Below are positions 36,326 through 46,299 of a stretch of DNA of 64,000 nucleotides, in pieces (the first letter of the stretch is position 1; every line of letters starts with the position of its first letter). The stretch covers positions 62,001 through 126,000 of the forward strand of contig JAYZEN010000012.1 in NCBI GenBank assembly GCA_036337295.1, read 5' to 3'. Both the position numbers and the translations under genes were made by a program. Source of the stretch: Ketobacter sp036337295. Lineage in GTDB: Bacteria > Pseudomonadota > Gammaproteobacteria > Pseudomonadales > Ketobacteraceae. The notes below the pieces were generated by a model. It saw only the letters and a program-made list of their open reading frames with translations. It did not search any database and had not been told where the DNA came from.

Positions 36326-39300
36326 ATGCTACCAGCAACCCTGGCACAAGAAGTTAAAAAGCAGGTTCAGCACTATCTGGGGGCGACCTTCCACATGCGT
36401 CTGCCGCAATCGGAGCGTGCCCTGGAGGCGTTCTTCAATCATCCGGAGGATGGCCTGTTCAAGGGCCCCTGGGTGCAGCTGAAGCGGCCGTTTCGCCTGG
36501 CAGAAAACGATGGTGCCCAGTTTTTTGATCTGGCTGTGCCCTTTATGCCATTCCGTCACCAGTGGCAAAGCTGGCAGCGGCTAACCACCAAAGGCGGTAA
36601 TCAACCCAAGCATACGCTCGTCACCACGGGTACCGGTTCCGGTAAAACGGAATGCTTTTTGTACCCTTTGCTGGATCATTGCCTGCGGGAGCGCCAAGCC
36701 GGGCGCCGAGATGGTATCAAGGCCATTGTGCTGTATCCCATGAATGCCTTGGCAGCGGATCAGGGCAAGCGCTTTGCCGAAGAGGTGTTGAATTCCGATA
36801 AGCTCAGTGAGCTGGTGAACGGCCCGCGTCGAGCCCGGGTGCGGGTAGGCTTGTACACTGGCCGTATGTCGCCCAATTCTGGTAAGGAAGAAGGCGCAGA
36901 GCCGGGCACCTATACCGAGATGGAAATTCTACTGCCCCAGGATGGCAGTGGTAAAAGAAGCTATACCCCCATCACCAATCGCGCCAGCATGCAGAATGAT
37001 CCACCGGATATTCTGCTCACTAACTACAAAATGCTGGATTATCTGTTGTTGCGCCCCAAGGATCAGAATATCTGGCGCTTCAACCAGCAAGATCCAACGC
37101 TGTTGCGTTACCTGGTTCTGGACGAACTGCATACTTACGATGGTGCTCAGGGCGCCGATGTGGCCTGTTTGTTAAGGCGTCTCAAGGCCCGCCTTAACCT
37201 GCCACAGCATCAGCTCTGTGTGGTGGGCACCAGTGCCACCATTGCCGGAGGTGACGATGAAACCACAATGGATCCGGTGGATCGGCTGTGTGATTTTGCC
37301 ACCAGCCTGTTTGAAGAGCCTATTACCAATGATTGCGTGCTAACGGAAGACCGCTATAAGGTTGCTGAAATTGCGCGCGAGGGGGATTTGGAACCCCAAT
37401 ATCCACCAGCCCAAGAGCTAGAGCCACGGCTGAAGGAGAGCGCTGGTGATTATGCCCGGCGCGTGGCGGGCTTGTTTGGTGCGCCAGAGTTTCCGGTGGA
37501 ATTGAGTAATCACTGGCTTGCTACTTTACTGGAAACCGAGCGGGACGCCATTGAACAATTAGCCCCTGATAACCTTTGGGGGTTGGCGCTGGCGGAGTGG
37601 TTGCGGGTTCACCCCTTATTTGAGTCATTGTTGCTGTTAACCGAAGACAAGGTACTCAGCTGGAATGAGTTGGTGGCACAGCTCAGTAAAAAGCAGTTTG
37701 CTTTTGCGCAAGTGGGTACCCTGTTTGATCGTAGTCAGATGCTGATGGCATTTTTGGCGTTGGTGTCTCAGGCGCGGGAGTTACGCAGTGGGCGTGCCTT
37801 TCCGCTGGTGCCGACGCAGGTGCAGTTCTGGTTACGGGAATTACGGCGGGTAGGGTTGCTGGTCAATCAGGAACCCCAGTTTTGCTGGTTGGATGAGCCG
37901 ATCCCGAACAAAAAGCAGTTGCCGGCAGCCCATTGTACCGAATGCGGTGAAATTGCCTGGGCTGCACTGCATAACCCGGATATGGATGCCATTATTCAGC
38001 AACGCTGCCAGGGCTTTGAATTGAATGATGATGTGAAGAGCATCTATCAGGGATGGGGTTTTGAGGGGCATACCTCGCCACGTATTGTGATACTGAGCCC
38101 CTGGCGCGAAGGGGATGACCCTGTTACCGAAAGCGGCCAGCAGCAGTTGGAAGGCATGCGTTGGCATTTAGCCCCTAATTCATTAGTGGTGCGCCAGGGC
38201 CCCGGCCCCTGCCCGTTAACCGAAGAGCCCACTTTTCCAGTCAAAGTAAGTCGGGAATCCCGTACGCAACAGAGTAACAACCAACGGGTTGGGGTGATTC
38301 AGTGCCCACACTGCCATGCAGAAGACACCATGATGTTCATCGGTAGCCGCGCCGCTACCATTGCCAGTGTGGCCATTGATGAGGTGTTTGGCTCGGTATT
38401 GAATAACGATCCCAAGCTGTTGGCATTTACTGATAGCGTGCAGGATGCCAGCCATCGAGCTGGTTTCTTTTCTGCTCGCACCTATAACTTCACCTTGCGT
38501 ACCGCGCTGCAACACGTAATCGATGAGGCTGGCGAGGCAGGCTTGCCTTTGCCTGAGGTAGGTGAGCATTTGTTGGCCTATTGGAGCCAGCCATTGCCTG
38601 GCCGCCCGGGTAGCGTGCGCAAGGTGATGGAAACCCTGATCCCGCCGGATCTGCGGGAATATTCCGAATATATAGCCTTTCGAGACAACTCCGCCTCGGC
38701 AGAGCCACCCGCAAAACTGCGCAATGAATTTGTGCAGCGTTTGAACTGGCAGGTGACCAGTGAATTCAGCCTGATGCTGACCCATGGCCGAACCATGGAA
38801 TTGCATGCCAGTGCAGTGTTGGCTTGGGATGAGCAAAAAGTACAAGCAACTATGAAAGCCTTGCGCCAGCGCTTTCCCGGTATCAGCCCGGCCCTGGAAT
38901 CGCTGGATGACGAGAGCTTGCGTGTTTGGCTGTACGGTATTTTGCACCGGCAGCGGGAGCGTGGTGGTTTGTACCATCCTTACTTGGATAAATTGGCGGA
39001 ACAGAACCTGTGGGGTAAGTTCAGCTGGCGTAATCAGTCGGATCGTTATCGGGAAACCTATCCACCAAGGGGGCGTTATATCCCCAAGTTGTGGGTAACG
39101 GCGAACGAACAACGGCATGATTTCCTGTTGGCTTCATCTCGGTCTGGTGCGCAGCAACCTTGGCAAATTGCCTGGGCCCGCCGGGTGCTGGGGCTGCCTG
39201 GTGTTGATGAAGCGACTCTGTTGGATCTGCTGCATTCTTTGATGCGCAGCGGTGTTGAAGCGGGCCTGCTCCGTTGTGTGCATCGTGATGGTGACAAGGA

Positions 39301-42300
39301 ATGGTATGCCATCAGCGATCAGGCTGCCTTGCTCATGCCCCGTGGCCACAAATTCCAGTGCCAGCAGAGCAATCATGTGGTGTTTCGGCCAGAGCAGGAG
39401 GCGACGCTGTGGCAGGGTAGCCCAAGCTTGTCTTACCGTGCTGAGTATTCAACTTACCAACCAGCGATGCTGAACGACCGGGAGCGCTACTATCAGGAAC
39501 GTTACCGCAAAGGGGCTTTGCGCCGGGTTTTCGCTTATGAGCATACCGGGCTGCTGACTACAGAAGAGCGTGAGAATCTGGAGTTGAGTTTTAACTCCGG
39601 TGGCCACGCCGATGATCCCAACGTATTGACCGCGACCTCTACTCTGGAAATGGGTATCGACATCGGCGATCTGTCTACCACCATGTTGTGCTCTGTTCCA
39701 CCCACTACGGCCAGCTATCTGCAACGAATCGGCCGGGCAGGGCGTAAAACTGGAACAGCATTGGTGTTGAGTGTAATCAATCAACGCCCCCACGATTTGT
39801 TCTTTTATGCTAGGCCGGATGAATTGTTGAGTGGTGATGTGGAGCCCCCCGGTTGTTGGCTGGATGCCAGTGCGGTGCTGGTAAGGCAGTACCTGGCCTT
39901 TTGCTTTGATCAGGCCGTCAGCGCTGGCATGTTGACGGATTTGCCTGCTACCGGCAAACAGCTTATTGATGAGGTGTTGGTCAATAAGGCTGGGCATATT
40001 CCAGGGTTGCTGGAATGGATGCTGCAACAGGAAGTTCAATTACAGACAAACTTTCTCAGTCGCTTTGAGCGTGATATCCGGGATGACACGCGAGAGCGCT
40101 TTGTATCGGAATCCAGGGTTGAGTTGTTGCAGCAGCGGATTGCAACCGCTGCCCAGGAATTTCAGTTGCAGCGTCAAATGATCCAGAACGCCCGCAATCG
40201 ACTGAAAGACCAAAGGCAAAAACTGGATTCAACCTCTGAAGAAAACGATCTTGCGGAGATTGAACGGGAAGAGAAAATTCTTGATTCCCGCCAGAGGAAG
40301 CTCAGCGAAATAACCGCATTGGAAGTGTTGACGGAACACGGACTGTTGCCAAATTACGCTTTCCCGGAGCGGGGTATTCGCTTTTCAGGTAGTACTTTTA
40401 AAAAGCATCAGAACCAGAATGCCGAGAGGCCAAAATCCATTGAGCTGGTGCGTGCCGCCAGTTCTGGAATTCGGGAGTTGGCCCCCGCCAATCACTTTTA
40501 TACCCATAGCCATAAATTTGAAGTCCAGCAAATTGAAATCGGCTCGAAAAGCCAGAGCTTGCTGGAGCAGTGGGCTATTTGTGGGCAGTGTGGTCACATG
40601 CGCCCCGCTGGAGAGGTAAGGCGCCCAGATGCCCGCCCGGACTGCCCGCAGTGCCACTGGGATGGCCCTACTGGCCAGGACGATAGCGGCCAGCACAAAG
40701 CGCTCTTGCCGTTCCAGCGCTCGCAAGCAATTTCGTATATGGAATACTACGAAAGCCTTTCAGGTGACTCTGCGGAAGAACGCGAAAATGAGTTTTATAC
40801 CCTGTTCAGTAGCTTTGACCCGGGTCACGAAAAGCCGGAAGGGGCGGTGGGTGAAGATGAAACCCCTTTTGGTATTGAATACCGGGCTTCCATGCGAATG
40901 TATGAAGTCAACGCCGGTTATTCGGATCTGCCGACGGATCTGGATGTGGGGCAGGATAAACGGGTTTCTTCTGTCGGGTTTGAGGTGTGTCAGGATTGTG
41001 GTGTGGCGGTGATGAACGGTCAGCGCCGGTCAGGTGTCCGGCATCGACGCAGCTGCTCCGGCCATCGCGAAACAATGAAGCGTCAACGCGAAGGGCGTAA
41101 TGAAGATGCCTATCGTTGGCAACCGTTGTATCTGTATCGGGAATTGCGTTCTGAGGCCATTCGCTTGTTGTTGCCGGATGTAGATCAAGCTGATCTCGAT
41201 ACTCTGGAAGCCGCTATTTATCTGGGTATGCGTATTCGCTTCCAGGGGGACCCGGCACATTTGCTTATTAAGCAGCAAATCGTACCGGATCACTCCCAGG
41301 GTATTACCCGTAATTATCTGGTGTTGTTAGATGCAGTACCCGGTGGAACCGGCTTCTTGAAAGCCTTGTTCCAGGACGATGATGAAGGTCAGGCGTTACC
41401 CGCCGAAGGCATTATTCAGGTACTTCAGTTGGCGCTGAATGCCCTGGAGACCTGCTCCTGTCGTCAATTGCACCAGACTCGAGATGATCCCAGAGGTTGC
41501 TATCGCTGTATTCGTACCTATCACATGCAGCACAAAGCTGAAAATATAGACCGTGAACGAGGCATTGAGCTGTTAAGAATCCTGTTGGATGCTGGTCGAA
41601 AGCGCACAGTGAAAGAAGCGTTAGCCGATGTAAAGGTTCATTCATTGTTTGGTAGTGTGCTCGAAAAGCGCTTTATTGATCGCTTGCGCGATTGGATCGG
41701 CTCCATTGGAGCCAACGCCTCATGGAAGGAAGCGATCATCGCGGGTACGCAGGGCTTTGAGTTTTCTGTGGGGGATGGGCGGCTGTGGTCCATTGAACTG
41801 CAGCCTATGCTGGGGGCCCAGCAGGATGTATCGGTTCAATGCCAGCCCGATTTCCTGATCCGCTGCGATGATCCTGATATCAAGCCCATTGTGGTATTTA
41901 CCGATGGCTTTGAGCCCCATGTTAAGCCGGGAGAGGATCATTCTGTGCTGCCGGATGATATGCGGAAGCGCCGGGCAGTTATGGACAGTGAACGTTATCT
42001 GGTATGGAGCATAACATGGGATGACCTGGACACTGACTCAGAAAAGACGCAATTGAGTTTTCTCCAGCCGCATTTGGCGAAGAGTGTTTTGCCGCCACAC
42101 ATCAGTAAATTGGCCGCAGAAGGTATTAAAGTACCGGAATTGGCTCGTTATCTGGGCAACCCCTATGAGCAGCTTACAGCCTATCTAACAGCGCCAAATT
42201 ATGATGCATGGAGAAAAATCGCGCATCATATCGGAGGCTTTGCGTTGATGATGTTGGCAGGGACAGGTCGCGGCCAAGATGCGCATTCTGTTAACAATAA

Positions 42301-42943
42301 TTTTGAATTGTGGCGACAGGGATATTCTCTTCCCCCTATTCAAGGGGAGGAAACTGGTGACTGGGTTCATACGGCTAAAATTGCACTGAATGAGGATTTT
42401 CTAGCGTATGGCTACTCTCAGGAGTTGCTGATAAACGATTTCACCAATCTTAGAATTGCATTGCGGTTGGGTGACTATCCTGAGGAAAGGAAAGCAAGGG
42501 ATAATTTTAGAACGCGCTGGCGTCAGTTTTTGGCGATGATGAATGTTTTTCAATTTTCTGAAAATTTCATGCCGTTTGTGACATCAGAGGTTGACTCTGG
42601 CTATGCGCCAGAGCTCAGAGTGGCCGTGGACACTGCGATCTCTCATGAGTGGTATGACGTGATTGAAGAGGCAATCTCCAGCTTGTCGAAGTTGTGCAAA
42701 TCATTGGCTGGTTTAGGCGCATCAGTGCCTCAAGTTGAATTTTATAACGATGATTTGGGTGAGGATATTTGTGCCGAACTCGCTTGGCCAGATAAAAGCA
42801 CCCCTATTGCCATTCTGATGGGCGATCAAGCCGCTTTTGCCAGTAAATGGATGGAAGTGGGGTGGATCGCCATCACCCAACAGGAAATGGCGAGTAAAGG
42901 TGAGGCCTGGGTGGTCAGCATGATTGTGGATAAGGAGATTTAG
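36326..42943 (+). CDS. Giant DEAD-box helicase with DUF1998 end (DruE / DrmA-DrmB-like)
   Basis: 2205 residues. Walker A TTGTGSGKTE (~104), DELH box in LVLDELHTYDGA (~262), and motif VI QRIGRAGRK (~1134) define a superfamily-2 helicase. Several Cys pairs are spread along it (CTEC ~540, CPHC ~660, CGQC and CPQC ~1425-1450, CQDC ~1555). The DUF1998/MZB element sits near 1710 (CSCRQL, CYRCIRTYH). A coiled coil (~1275-1335) separates the halves. In DISARM the helicase (DrmA) and DUF1998 (DrmB) are separate proteins; in Druantia they are one large DruE. This single chain is closer to DruE in size. The stop is one base before the next gene. Confidence 0.82.
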   Translation: MLPATLAQEVKKQVQHYLGATFHMRLPQSERALEAFFNHPEDGLFKGPWVQLKRPFRLAENDGAQFFDLAVPFMPFRHQWQSWQRLTTKGGNQPKHTLVTTGTGSGKTECFLYPLLDHCLRERQAGRRDGIKAIVLYPMNALAADQGKRFAEEVLNSDKLSELVNGPRRARVRVGLYTGRMSPNSGKEEGAEPGTYTEMEILLPQDGSGKRSYTPITNRASMQNDPPDILLTNYKMLDYLLLRPKDQNIWRFNQQDPTLLRYLVLDELHTYDGAQGADVACLLRRLKARLNLPQHQLCVVGTSATIAGGDDETTMDPVDRLCDFATSLFEEPITNDCVLTEDRYKVAEIAREGDLEPQYPPAQELEPRLKESAGDYARRVAGLFGAPEFPVELSNHWLATLLETERDAIEQLAPDNLWGLALAEWLRVHPLFESLLLLTEDKVLSWNELVAQLSKKQFAFAQVGTLFDRSQMLMAFLALVSQARELRSGRAFPLVPTQVQFWLRELRRVGLLVNQEPQFCWLDEPIPNKKQLPAAHCTECGEIAWAALHNPDMDAIIQQRCQGFELNDDVKSIYQGWGFEGHTSPRIVILSPWREGDDPVTESGQQQLEGMRWHLAPNSLVVRQGPGPCPLTEEPTFPVKVSRESRTQQSNNQRVGVIQCPHCHAEDTMMFIGSRAATIASVAIDEVFGSVLNNDPKLLAFTDSVQDASHRAGFFSARTYNFTLRTALQHVIDEAGEAGLPLPEVGEHLLAYWSQPLPGRPGSVRKVMETLIPPDLREYSEYIAFRDNSASAEPPAKLRNEFVQRLNWQVTSEFSLMLTHGRTMELHASAVLAWDEQKVQATMKALRQRFPGISPALESLDDESLRVWLYGILHRQRERGGLYHPYLDKLAEQNLWGKFSWRNQSDRYRETYPPRGRYIPKLWVTANEQRHDFLLASSRSGAQQPWQIAWARRVLGLPGVDEATLLDLLHSLMRSGVEAGLLRCVHRDGDKEWYAISDQAALLMPRGHKFQCQQSNHVVFRPEQEATLWQGSPSLSYRAEYSTYQPAMLNDRERYYQERYRKGALRRVFAYEHTGLLTTEERENLELSFNSGGHADDPNVLTATSTLEMGIDIGDLSTTMLCSVPPTTASYLQRIGRAGRKTGTALVLSVINQRPHDLFFYARPDELLSGDVEPPGCWLDASAVLVRQYLAFCFDQAVSAGMLTDLPATGKQLIDEVLVNKAGHIPGLLEWMLQQEVQLQTNFLSRFERDIRDDTRERFVSESRVELLQQRIATAAQEFQLQRQMIQNARNRLKDQRQKLDSTSEENDLAEIEREEKILDSRQRKLSEITALEVLTEHGLLPNYAFPERGIRFSGSTFKKHQNQNAERPKSIELVRAASSGIRELAPANHFYTHSHKFEVQQIEIGSKSQSLLEQWAICGQCGHMRPAGEVRRPDARPDCPQCHWDGPTGQDDSGQHKALLPFQRSQAISYMEYYESLSGDSAEERENEFYTLFSSFDPGHEKPEGAVGEDETPFGIEYRASMRMYEVNAGYSDLPTDLDVGQDKRVSSVGFEVCQDCGVAVMNGQRRSGVRHRRSCSGHRETMKRQREGRNEDAYRWQPLYLYRELRSEAIRLLLPDVDQADLDTLEAAIYLGMRIRFQGDPAHLLIKQQIVPDHSQGITRNYLVLLDAVPGGTGFLKALFQDDDEGQALPAEGIIQVLQLALNALETCSCRQLHQTRDDPRGCYRCIRTYHMQHKAENIDRERGIELLRILLDAGRKRTVKEALADVKVHSLFGSVLEKRFIDRLRDWIGSIGANASWKEAIIAGTQGFEFSVGDGRLWSIELQPMLGAQQDVSVQCQPDFLIRCDDPDIKPIVVFTDGFEPHVKPGEDHSVLPDDMRKRRAVMDSERYLVWSITWDDLDTDSEKTQLSFLQPHLAKSVLPPHISKLAAEGIKVPELARYLGNPYEQLTAYLTAPNYDAWRKIAHHIGGFALMMLAGTGRGQDAHSVNNNFELWRQGYSLPPIQGEETGDWVHTAKIALNEDFLAYGYSQELLINDFTNLRIALRLGDYPEERKARDNFRTRWRQFLAMMNVFQFSENFMPFVTSEVDSGYAPELRVAVDTAISHEWYDVIEEAISSLSKLCKSLAGLGASVPQVEFYNDDLGEDICAELAWPDKSTPIAILMGDQAAFASKWMEVGWIAITQQEMASKGEAWVVSMIVDKEI

Positions 42944-42944
42944 T

Positions 42945-44975
42945 GTGGCTCAATTGATGTTACACAGAGAAGTTCTGAAAGGCTTTGGCAAATTGCCTGG
43001 CAAGGTCCAGAAAAAGGTTGTTGAGCTTACCAAAAAATTTGAAGCAGACAGCACCCAGGCCAGTATTCATCTTGAACCATTACCCGGATTAACCAAGGAC
43101 CGTAAAGTAAGAAGCGCCCGCGTGGGTGATGATTACAGGGCTATTGTGATTGCACCCGAGGTCGGTGACGTATTCTTGCTGATGTATATCGATCATCATG
43201 ATGAAGCGTACGAATGGTGCAAGAACAAACGCTTTGAAGCCCATGCTGCAACAGGCACCCTACAGGTGTTCGATGTTGAAGAGGTGAGTGAGGCCGCTGA
43301 GCAAATAACGGCTCAGATTCAGCCCGAGCAAACGTACATTCTAGATGGTTTGACAGATGAAGAACTGTTCCAGGCAGGGGTTCCCGAAGCACTTATACCT
43401 GCGGTTAGAGCTGCCAAGAGTGATGAAGCATTTTCTCAGTTGTCAGATTACCTGCCCAAAGAAGCTTCGCAGGTTCTAATTGGCGTTATTGATGGCATGA
43501 CCCTGGATCAAGCGATCGAAGAAATGTTGGGCGGGCTTGATGCTTCTGCCAAACCGGAGTCAGCAGGCGATTTCAGCCACTTGGCCAATGCTGCCAATAT
43601 GGACTTGGTTCTGGTGGAAGGTGAAGAGCATCTGAATGAGATTCTGAGCCAGGGGATTGAGGAGTGGCGGATTTTTCTTCACCCCTATCAGCGTAAGCTG
43701 GTTGAGTTGAAAACCAATGGGCCCATGAAGATTAATGGGGCAGCAGGTACGGGGAAAACTGTCGCTCTGATGCATCGCGCTGCCCATCTGGCAAGTCAGT
43801 TGGAGGACCCGAAAGATAAGGTTCTTATTACCACCTATACAACGAACTTGTCGGTGACTATTAAGTCGCTGATGGACAAATTGGCACCTGATGTAGCCAG
43901 TCATATAGAAGTGACGAACCTGCACCAGTTGGCGCGGACCATCTGCCAGCGGGTGAAGTGGGCGGGGCGCGTAGCTGAGGATGCGGACATCGCTGCGATT
44001 TGGGAAAAGATTTTTGAGTCGAATAAGCAAATTGAATTCGAGCGAGAGTTTGTTGAAACAGAGTTTCGCGACATCGTTGATCCTATGGGTATTGATTCTG
44101 AAGAAGCCTATTTGACCGCAATTAGAACGGGCCGGCCACGGGTAAGCCGTGGGCAGCGCAAGAAACTTTGGCGTTTGTTTGTAACCTTCAATCAGGAATT
44201 GAGTAAGCGAAACCTGCTTACCTTTGAAGGGGTGATCCATCAAGCAAGATTAGCTGTTGAACAAGGTAAATTCTCCCGCTACCGCCATGTTTTGGTCGAT
44301 GAACTTCAGGACTTTGGGCTGGAAGCGTTAAAGTTAATAGCGGCTTTGAGCCCGATCGAGGAGGAGCTATCAGACCCATTGTGTGTGGTTGGAGACGGTC
44401 ATCAACGGATTTACAGGCGCACACCGATTGCGTTGAGCCGAGCAGGAATCAATGTGCGTGGTGCGCGCTCAAAGCGTTTGAAGATTAACTATCGAACTAC
44501 CGAAGAAATAAGGGAGTGGGCGCAACGCTTGCTGGATGGTGAGGATGTAGATGATCTGGACGGTGGTAAAGCTGTAACAGTTGCAGATCATTCAATCATG
44601 AAAGGCCCGGTACCGGAGGTTGTAAAGGTGAACAGCCTTGATGAAGCCAAGCAGGCGCTGGTCGCATGGATTAAGGGGCTACAGAGTGCGGGGCTGCATA
44701 CGCATGAAATATGCTTTACACCTACTAACTCCGAGATGGTTAAAGCACTTGAAAGCGCAGGGATTCCTACGCTTGAACTAAGGGCCAGGCAGGTTGATCC
44801 CGGGGCCAATGAGTCAGGTGTTCGGTATGGCACAAAGCACCGAATAAAGGGCTTGGAGTTTCGGGCGGTCGCGCTCATCTGTAACGGCCCTGCGGATGAT
44901 GCCTCTGAAAGATATGCTAACTATGTTGCCGTTACTCGGGCGAGGGAGAAACTGTTAGTGATCTCTATCAGTTGA
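42945..44975 (+). CDS. RelE/ParE-like domain fused to UvrD-type helicase
   Basis: 676 residues from GTG 42945, seven bases after AAGGAG; the gene begins one base after the helicase stop. Residues ~1-90 resemble a RelE/ParE toxin fold (KVRSARVGDDYRAIVI and VFLLMYIDHHDEAYEW). After a ~150-residue linker comes a superfamily-1 helicase: Walker A NGAAGTGKT (~265), VDELQDFG (~450), VGDGHQRIYRR (~480), and a UvrD-like end with IKGLEF and YVAVTRAREKLLV. Such fusions are known among UvrD-like proteins, and the toxin-like domain may be only a binding module. It completes the cluster of two SF2 helicases, one methylase and one SF1 helicase. Confidence 0.82.
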   Translation: MAQLMLHREVLKGFGKLPGKVQKKVVELTKKFEADSTQASIHLEPLPGLTKDRKVRSARVGDDYRAIVIAPEVGDVFLLMYIDHHDEAYEWCKNKRFEAHAATGTLQVFDVEEVSEAAEQITAQIQPEQTYILDGLTDEELFQAGVPEALIPAVRAAKSDEAFSQLSDYLPKEASQVLIGVIDGMTLDQAIEEMLGGLDASAKPESAGDFSHLANAANMDLVLVEGEEHLNEILSQGIEEWRIFLHPYQRKLVELKTNGPMKINGAAGTGKTVALMHRAAHLASQLEDPKDKVLITTYTTNLSVTIKSLMDKLAPDVASHIEVTNLHQLARTICQRVKWAGRVAEDADIAAIWEKIFESNKQIEFEREFVETEFRDIVDPMGIDSEEAYLTAIRTGRPRVSRGQRKKLWRLFVTFNQELSKRNLLTFEGVIHQARLAVEQGKFSRYRHVLVDELQDFGLEALKLIAALSPIEEELSDPLCVVGDGHQRIYRRTPIALSRAGINVRGARSKRLKINYRTTEEIREWAQRLLDGEDVDDLDGGKAVTVADHSIMKGPVPEVVKVNSLDEAKQALVAWIKGLQSAGLHTHEICFTPTNSEMVKALESAGIPTLELRARQVDPGANESGVRYGTKHRIKGLEFRAVALICNGPADDASERYANYVAVTRAREKLLVISIS

Positions 44976-46004
44976 TTTATCAGCCAGTATTTTAAAATAC
45001 TTCCAGTTATCGTTAACTTTGTCTACATAAAACGGATATTTACTAAACTCGGCAATTATGCTTTCTGGTAAATGGCCATTCTCCCGAAGGCTTCTTTGTT
45101 TCTGAGAAAACACATTCACAAATACTATGAGTAATAGGCTTTCATCGTATTCATCTAGATGAATCTTCAGTAAATGTTGAAACACTTTTTTGAAGGATTT
45201 TATAGTGAATGGCGATTTGCCTTTTTGCCAGCGTTCAAATTGCGTCCGGATGGACTTTGGGTCGTTGCTTTCTGATTTGTCATTTTGATAAATCTCTGAG
45301 CTGCTTGCCAGGTGCTCATAAAGTTCCTGCTTATGGCTATATCCGCGCTTGTTTATAAGGTGATTGAACATGGCTTCTATACTTGTAACCAGCTTTCCAT
45401 CTTTGGCAATTTTGGGTATGTAATAGATCAATGATGTTGGGTTTCCTTTTTCTGTAGAGGCGGTCTGCAATTGCGGATAGGCAATTGCGATATACTGTTC
45501 ATATAGTGCAGCCCATAGCATCATTCTATGGATATCGAGTAGTTCATTGGTGCTCAAAGGGGAAGGTTCGATCGTGTCTAGGCAGAACCATTGGTTGAGG
45601 GCTCCAACCAGGAATGAATCACCCGAGTTTCTACGGGCATTGGATACAATGATTCTTTCAATTTCGCATAATTCCACGCAAAAGCACAAATAGAGGCTTA
45701 TATCTGGGGCATCCACGGTATTTTTGAATTTTGTAAGAAATTCAACCAAGCCAAACCACCCACCGACTTCAATTGTTGCTTTGTCTGCGTCTTTTCGTTC
45801 TTGTGATCCCCATTTCCTAAAATTTCGAATCAAGGCATGCCCTGATTTTAAGTGTCTTTGTTTAGGGTTTTGTCTGCTGGCCCATAGCAATATTTCTGGG
45901 TGATCTTTAAATTCGCCGCTTTGAAAGGCCAGAATCTCAAAAAAATCTTTAAATATTATGCCTTTAGATAGGGATTGGTGGAGCTGGCTGTTGTTGGTCG
46001 TCAT
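44955..46004 (-). CDS. Hypothetical protein, convergent with defence cluster
   Basis: 349 residues, soluble, A+T-rich codon use unlike the chromosomal genes. Its 3' end overlaps the UvrD-like gene by 21 bases. The middle is helical with a Cys pair (CFCVEL); the segment SIRTQFERWQKGKSPFTI recalls a small helix-turn-helix with target-binding residues, as in abortive-infection or control proteins, but this is weak. I recognise no family. It may regulate or accompany the defence cluster. Confidence 0.55.
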   Translation of the reverse strand: MTTNNSQLHQSLSKGIIFKDFFEILAFQSGEFKDHPEILLWASRQNPKQRHLKSGHALIRNFRKWGSQERKDADKATIEVGGWFGLVEFLTKFKNTVDAPDISLYLCFCVELCEIERIIVSNARRNSGDSFLVGALNQWFCLDTIEPSPLSTNELLDIHRMMLWAALYEQYIAIAYPQLQTASTEKGNPTSLIYYIPKIAKDGKLVTSIEAMFNHLINKRGYSHKQELYEHLASSSEIYQNDKSESNDPKSIRTQFERWQKGKSPFTIKSFKKVFQHLLKIHLDEYDESLLLIVFVNVFSQKQRSLRENGHLPESIIAEFSKYPFYVDKVNDNWKYFKILADKSTDRDH

Positions 46005-46103
46005 TCTTCACCCAAATGTCGCATACAAAATAGGGATCACTCAGTAAGGTTGTCACATTAGCATATCGCTGATAGCTCATATGACAAGAATAGGAGGTCT
46101 ATT

Positions 46104-46253
46104 ATGAGTGGTCGTACTCCAAATGATGATCGAAGTGACAGCATGAACCCGAATAATGACGCGTATTGGGACAGTCTGGACAACCATTCGAATCAGCTTA
46201 ATCCCAATCACTCAGAATATCGTGGTGACGAGGATGTAGAGGACGAGATTTAA
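46104..46253 (+). CDS. 49-residue acidic repeat protein
   Basis: A strong AGGAGGT ribosome site six bases before the ATG supports translation. The protein is very acidic and Asn-rich and is built of two related ~16-residue units: DRSDSMNPNNDAYWDS and NHSNQLNPNHSEYRGD, sharing the core NPN(N/H)xxY, followed by an acidic tail. Similar short NPNN-containing proteins occur widely in proteobacteria without known function. It lies between the unknown gene and the broken resolvase. Confidence 0.7.
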   Translation: MSGRTPNDDRSDSMNPNNDAYWDSLDNHSNQLNPNHSEYRGDEDVEDEI

Positions 46254-46299
46254 TCTGTTTAGTGATCTTGGGCGGGGCAGGGGAAACCTTGCCCATCCT

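Noticed and set aside
46262..46299. Possible hairpin GGCAGG/CCTTGCC after the 49-residue gene as a terminator
   Set aside because: Imperfect stem and no T run.
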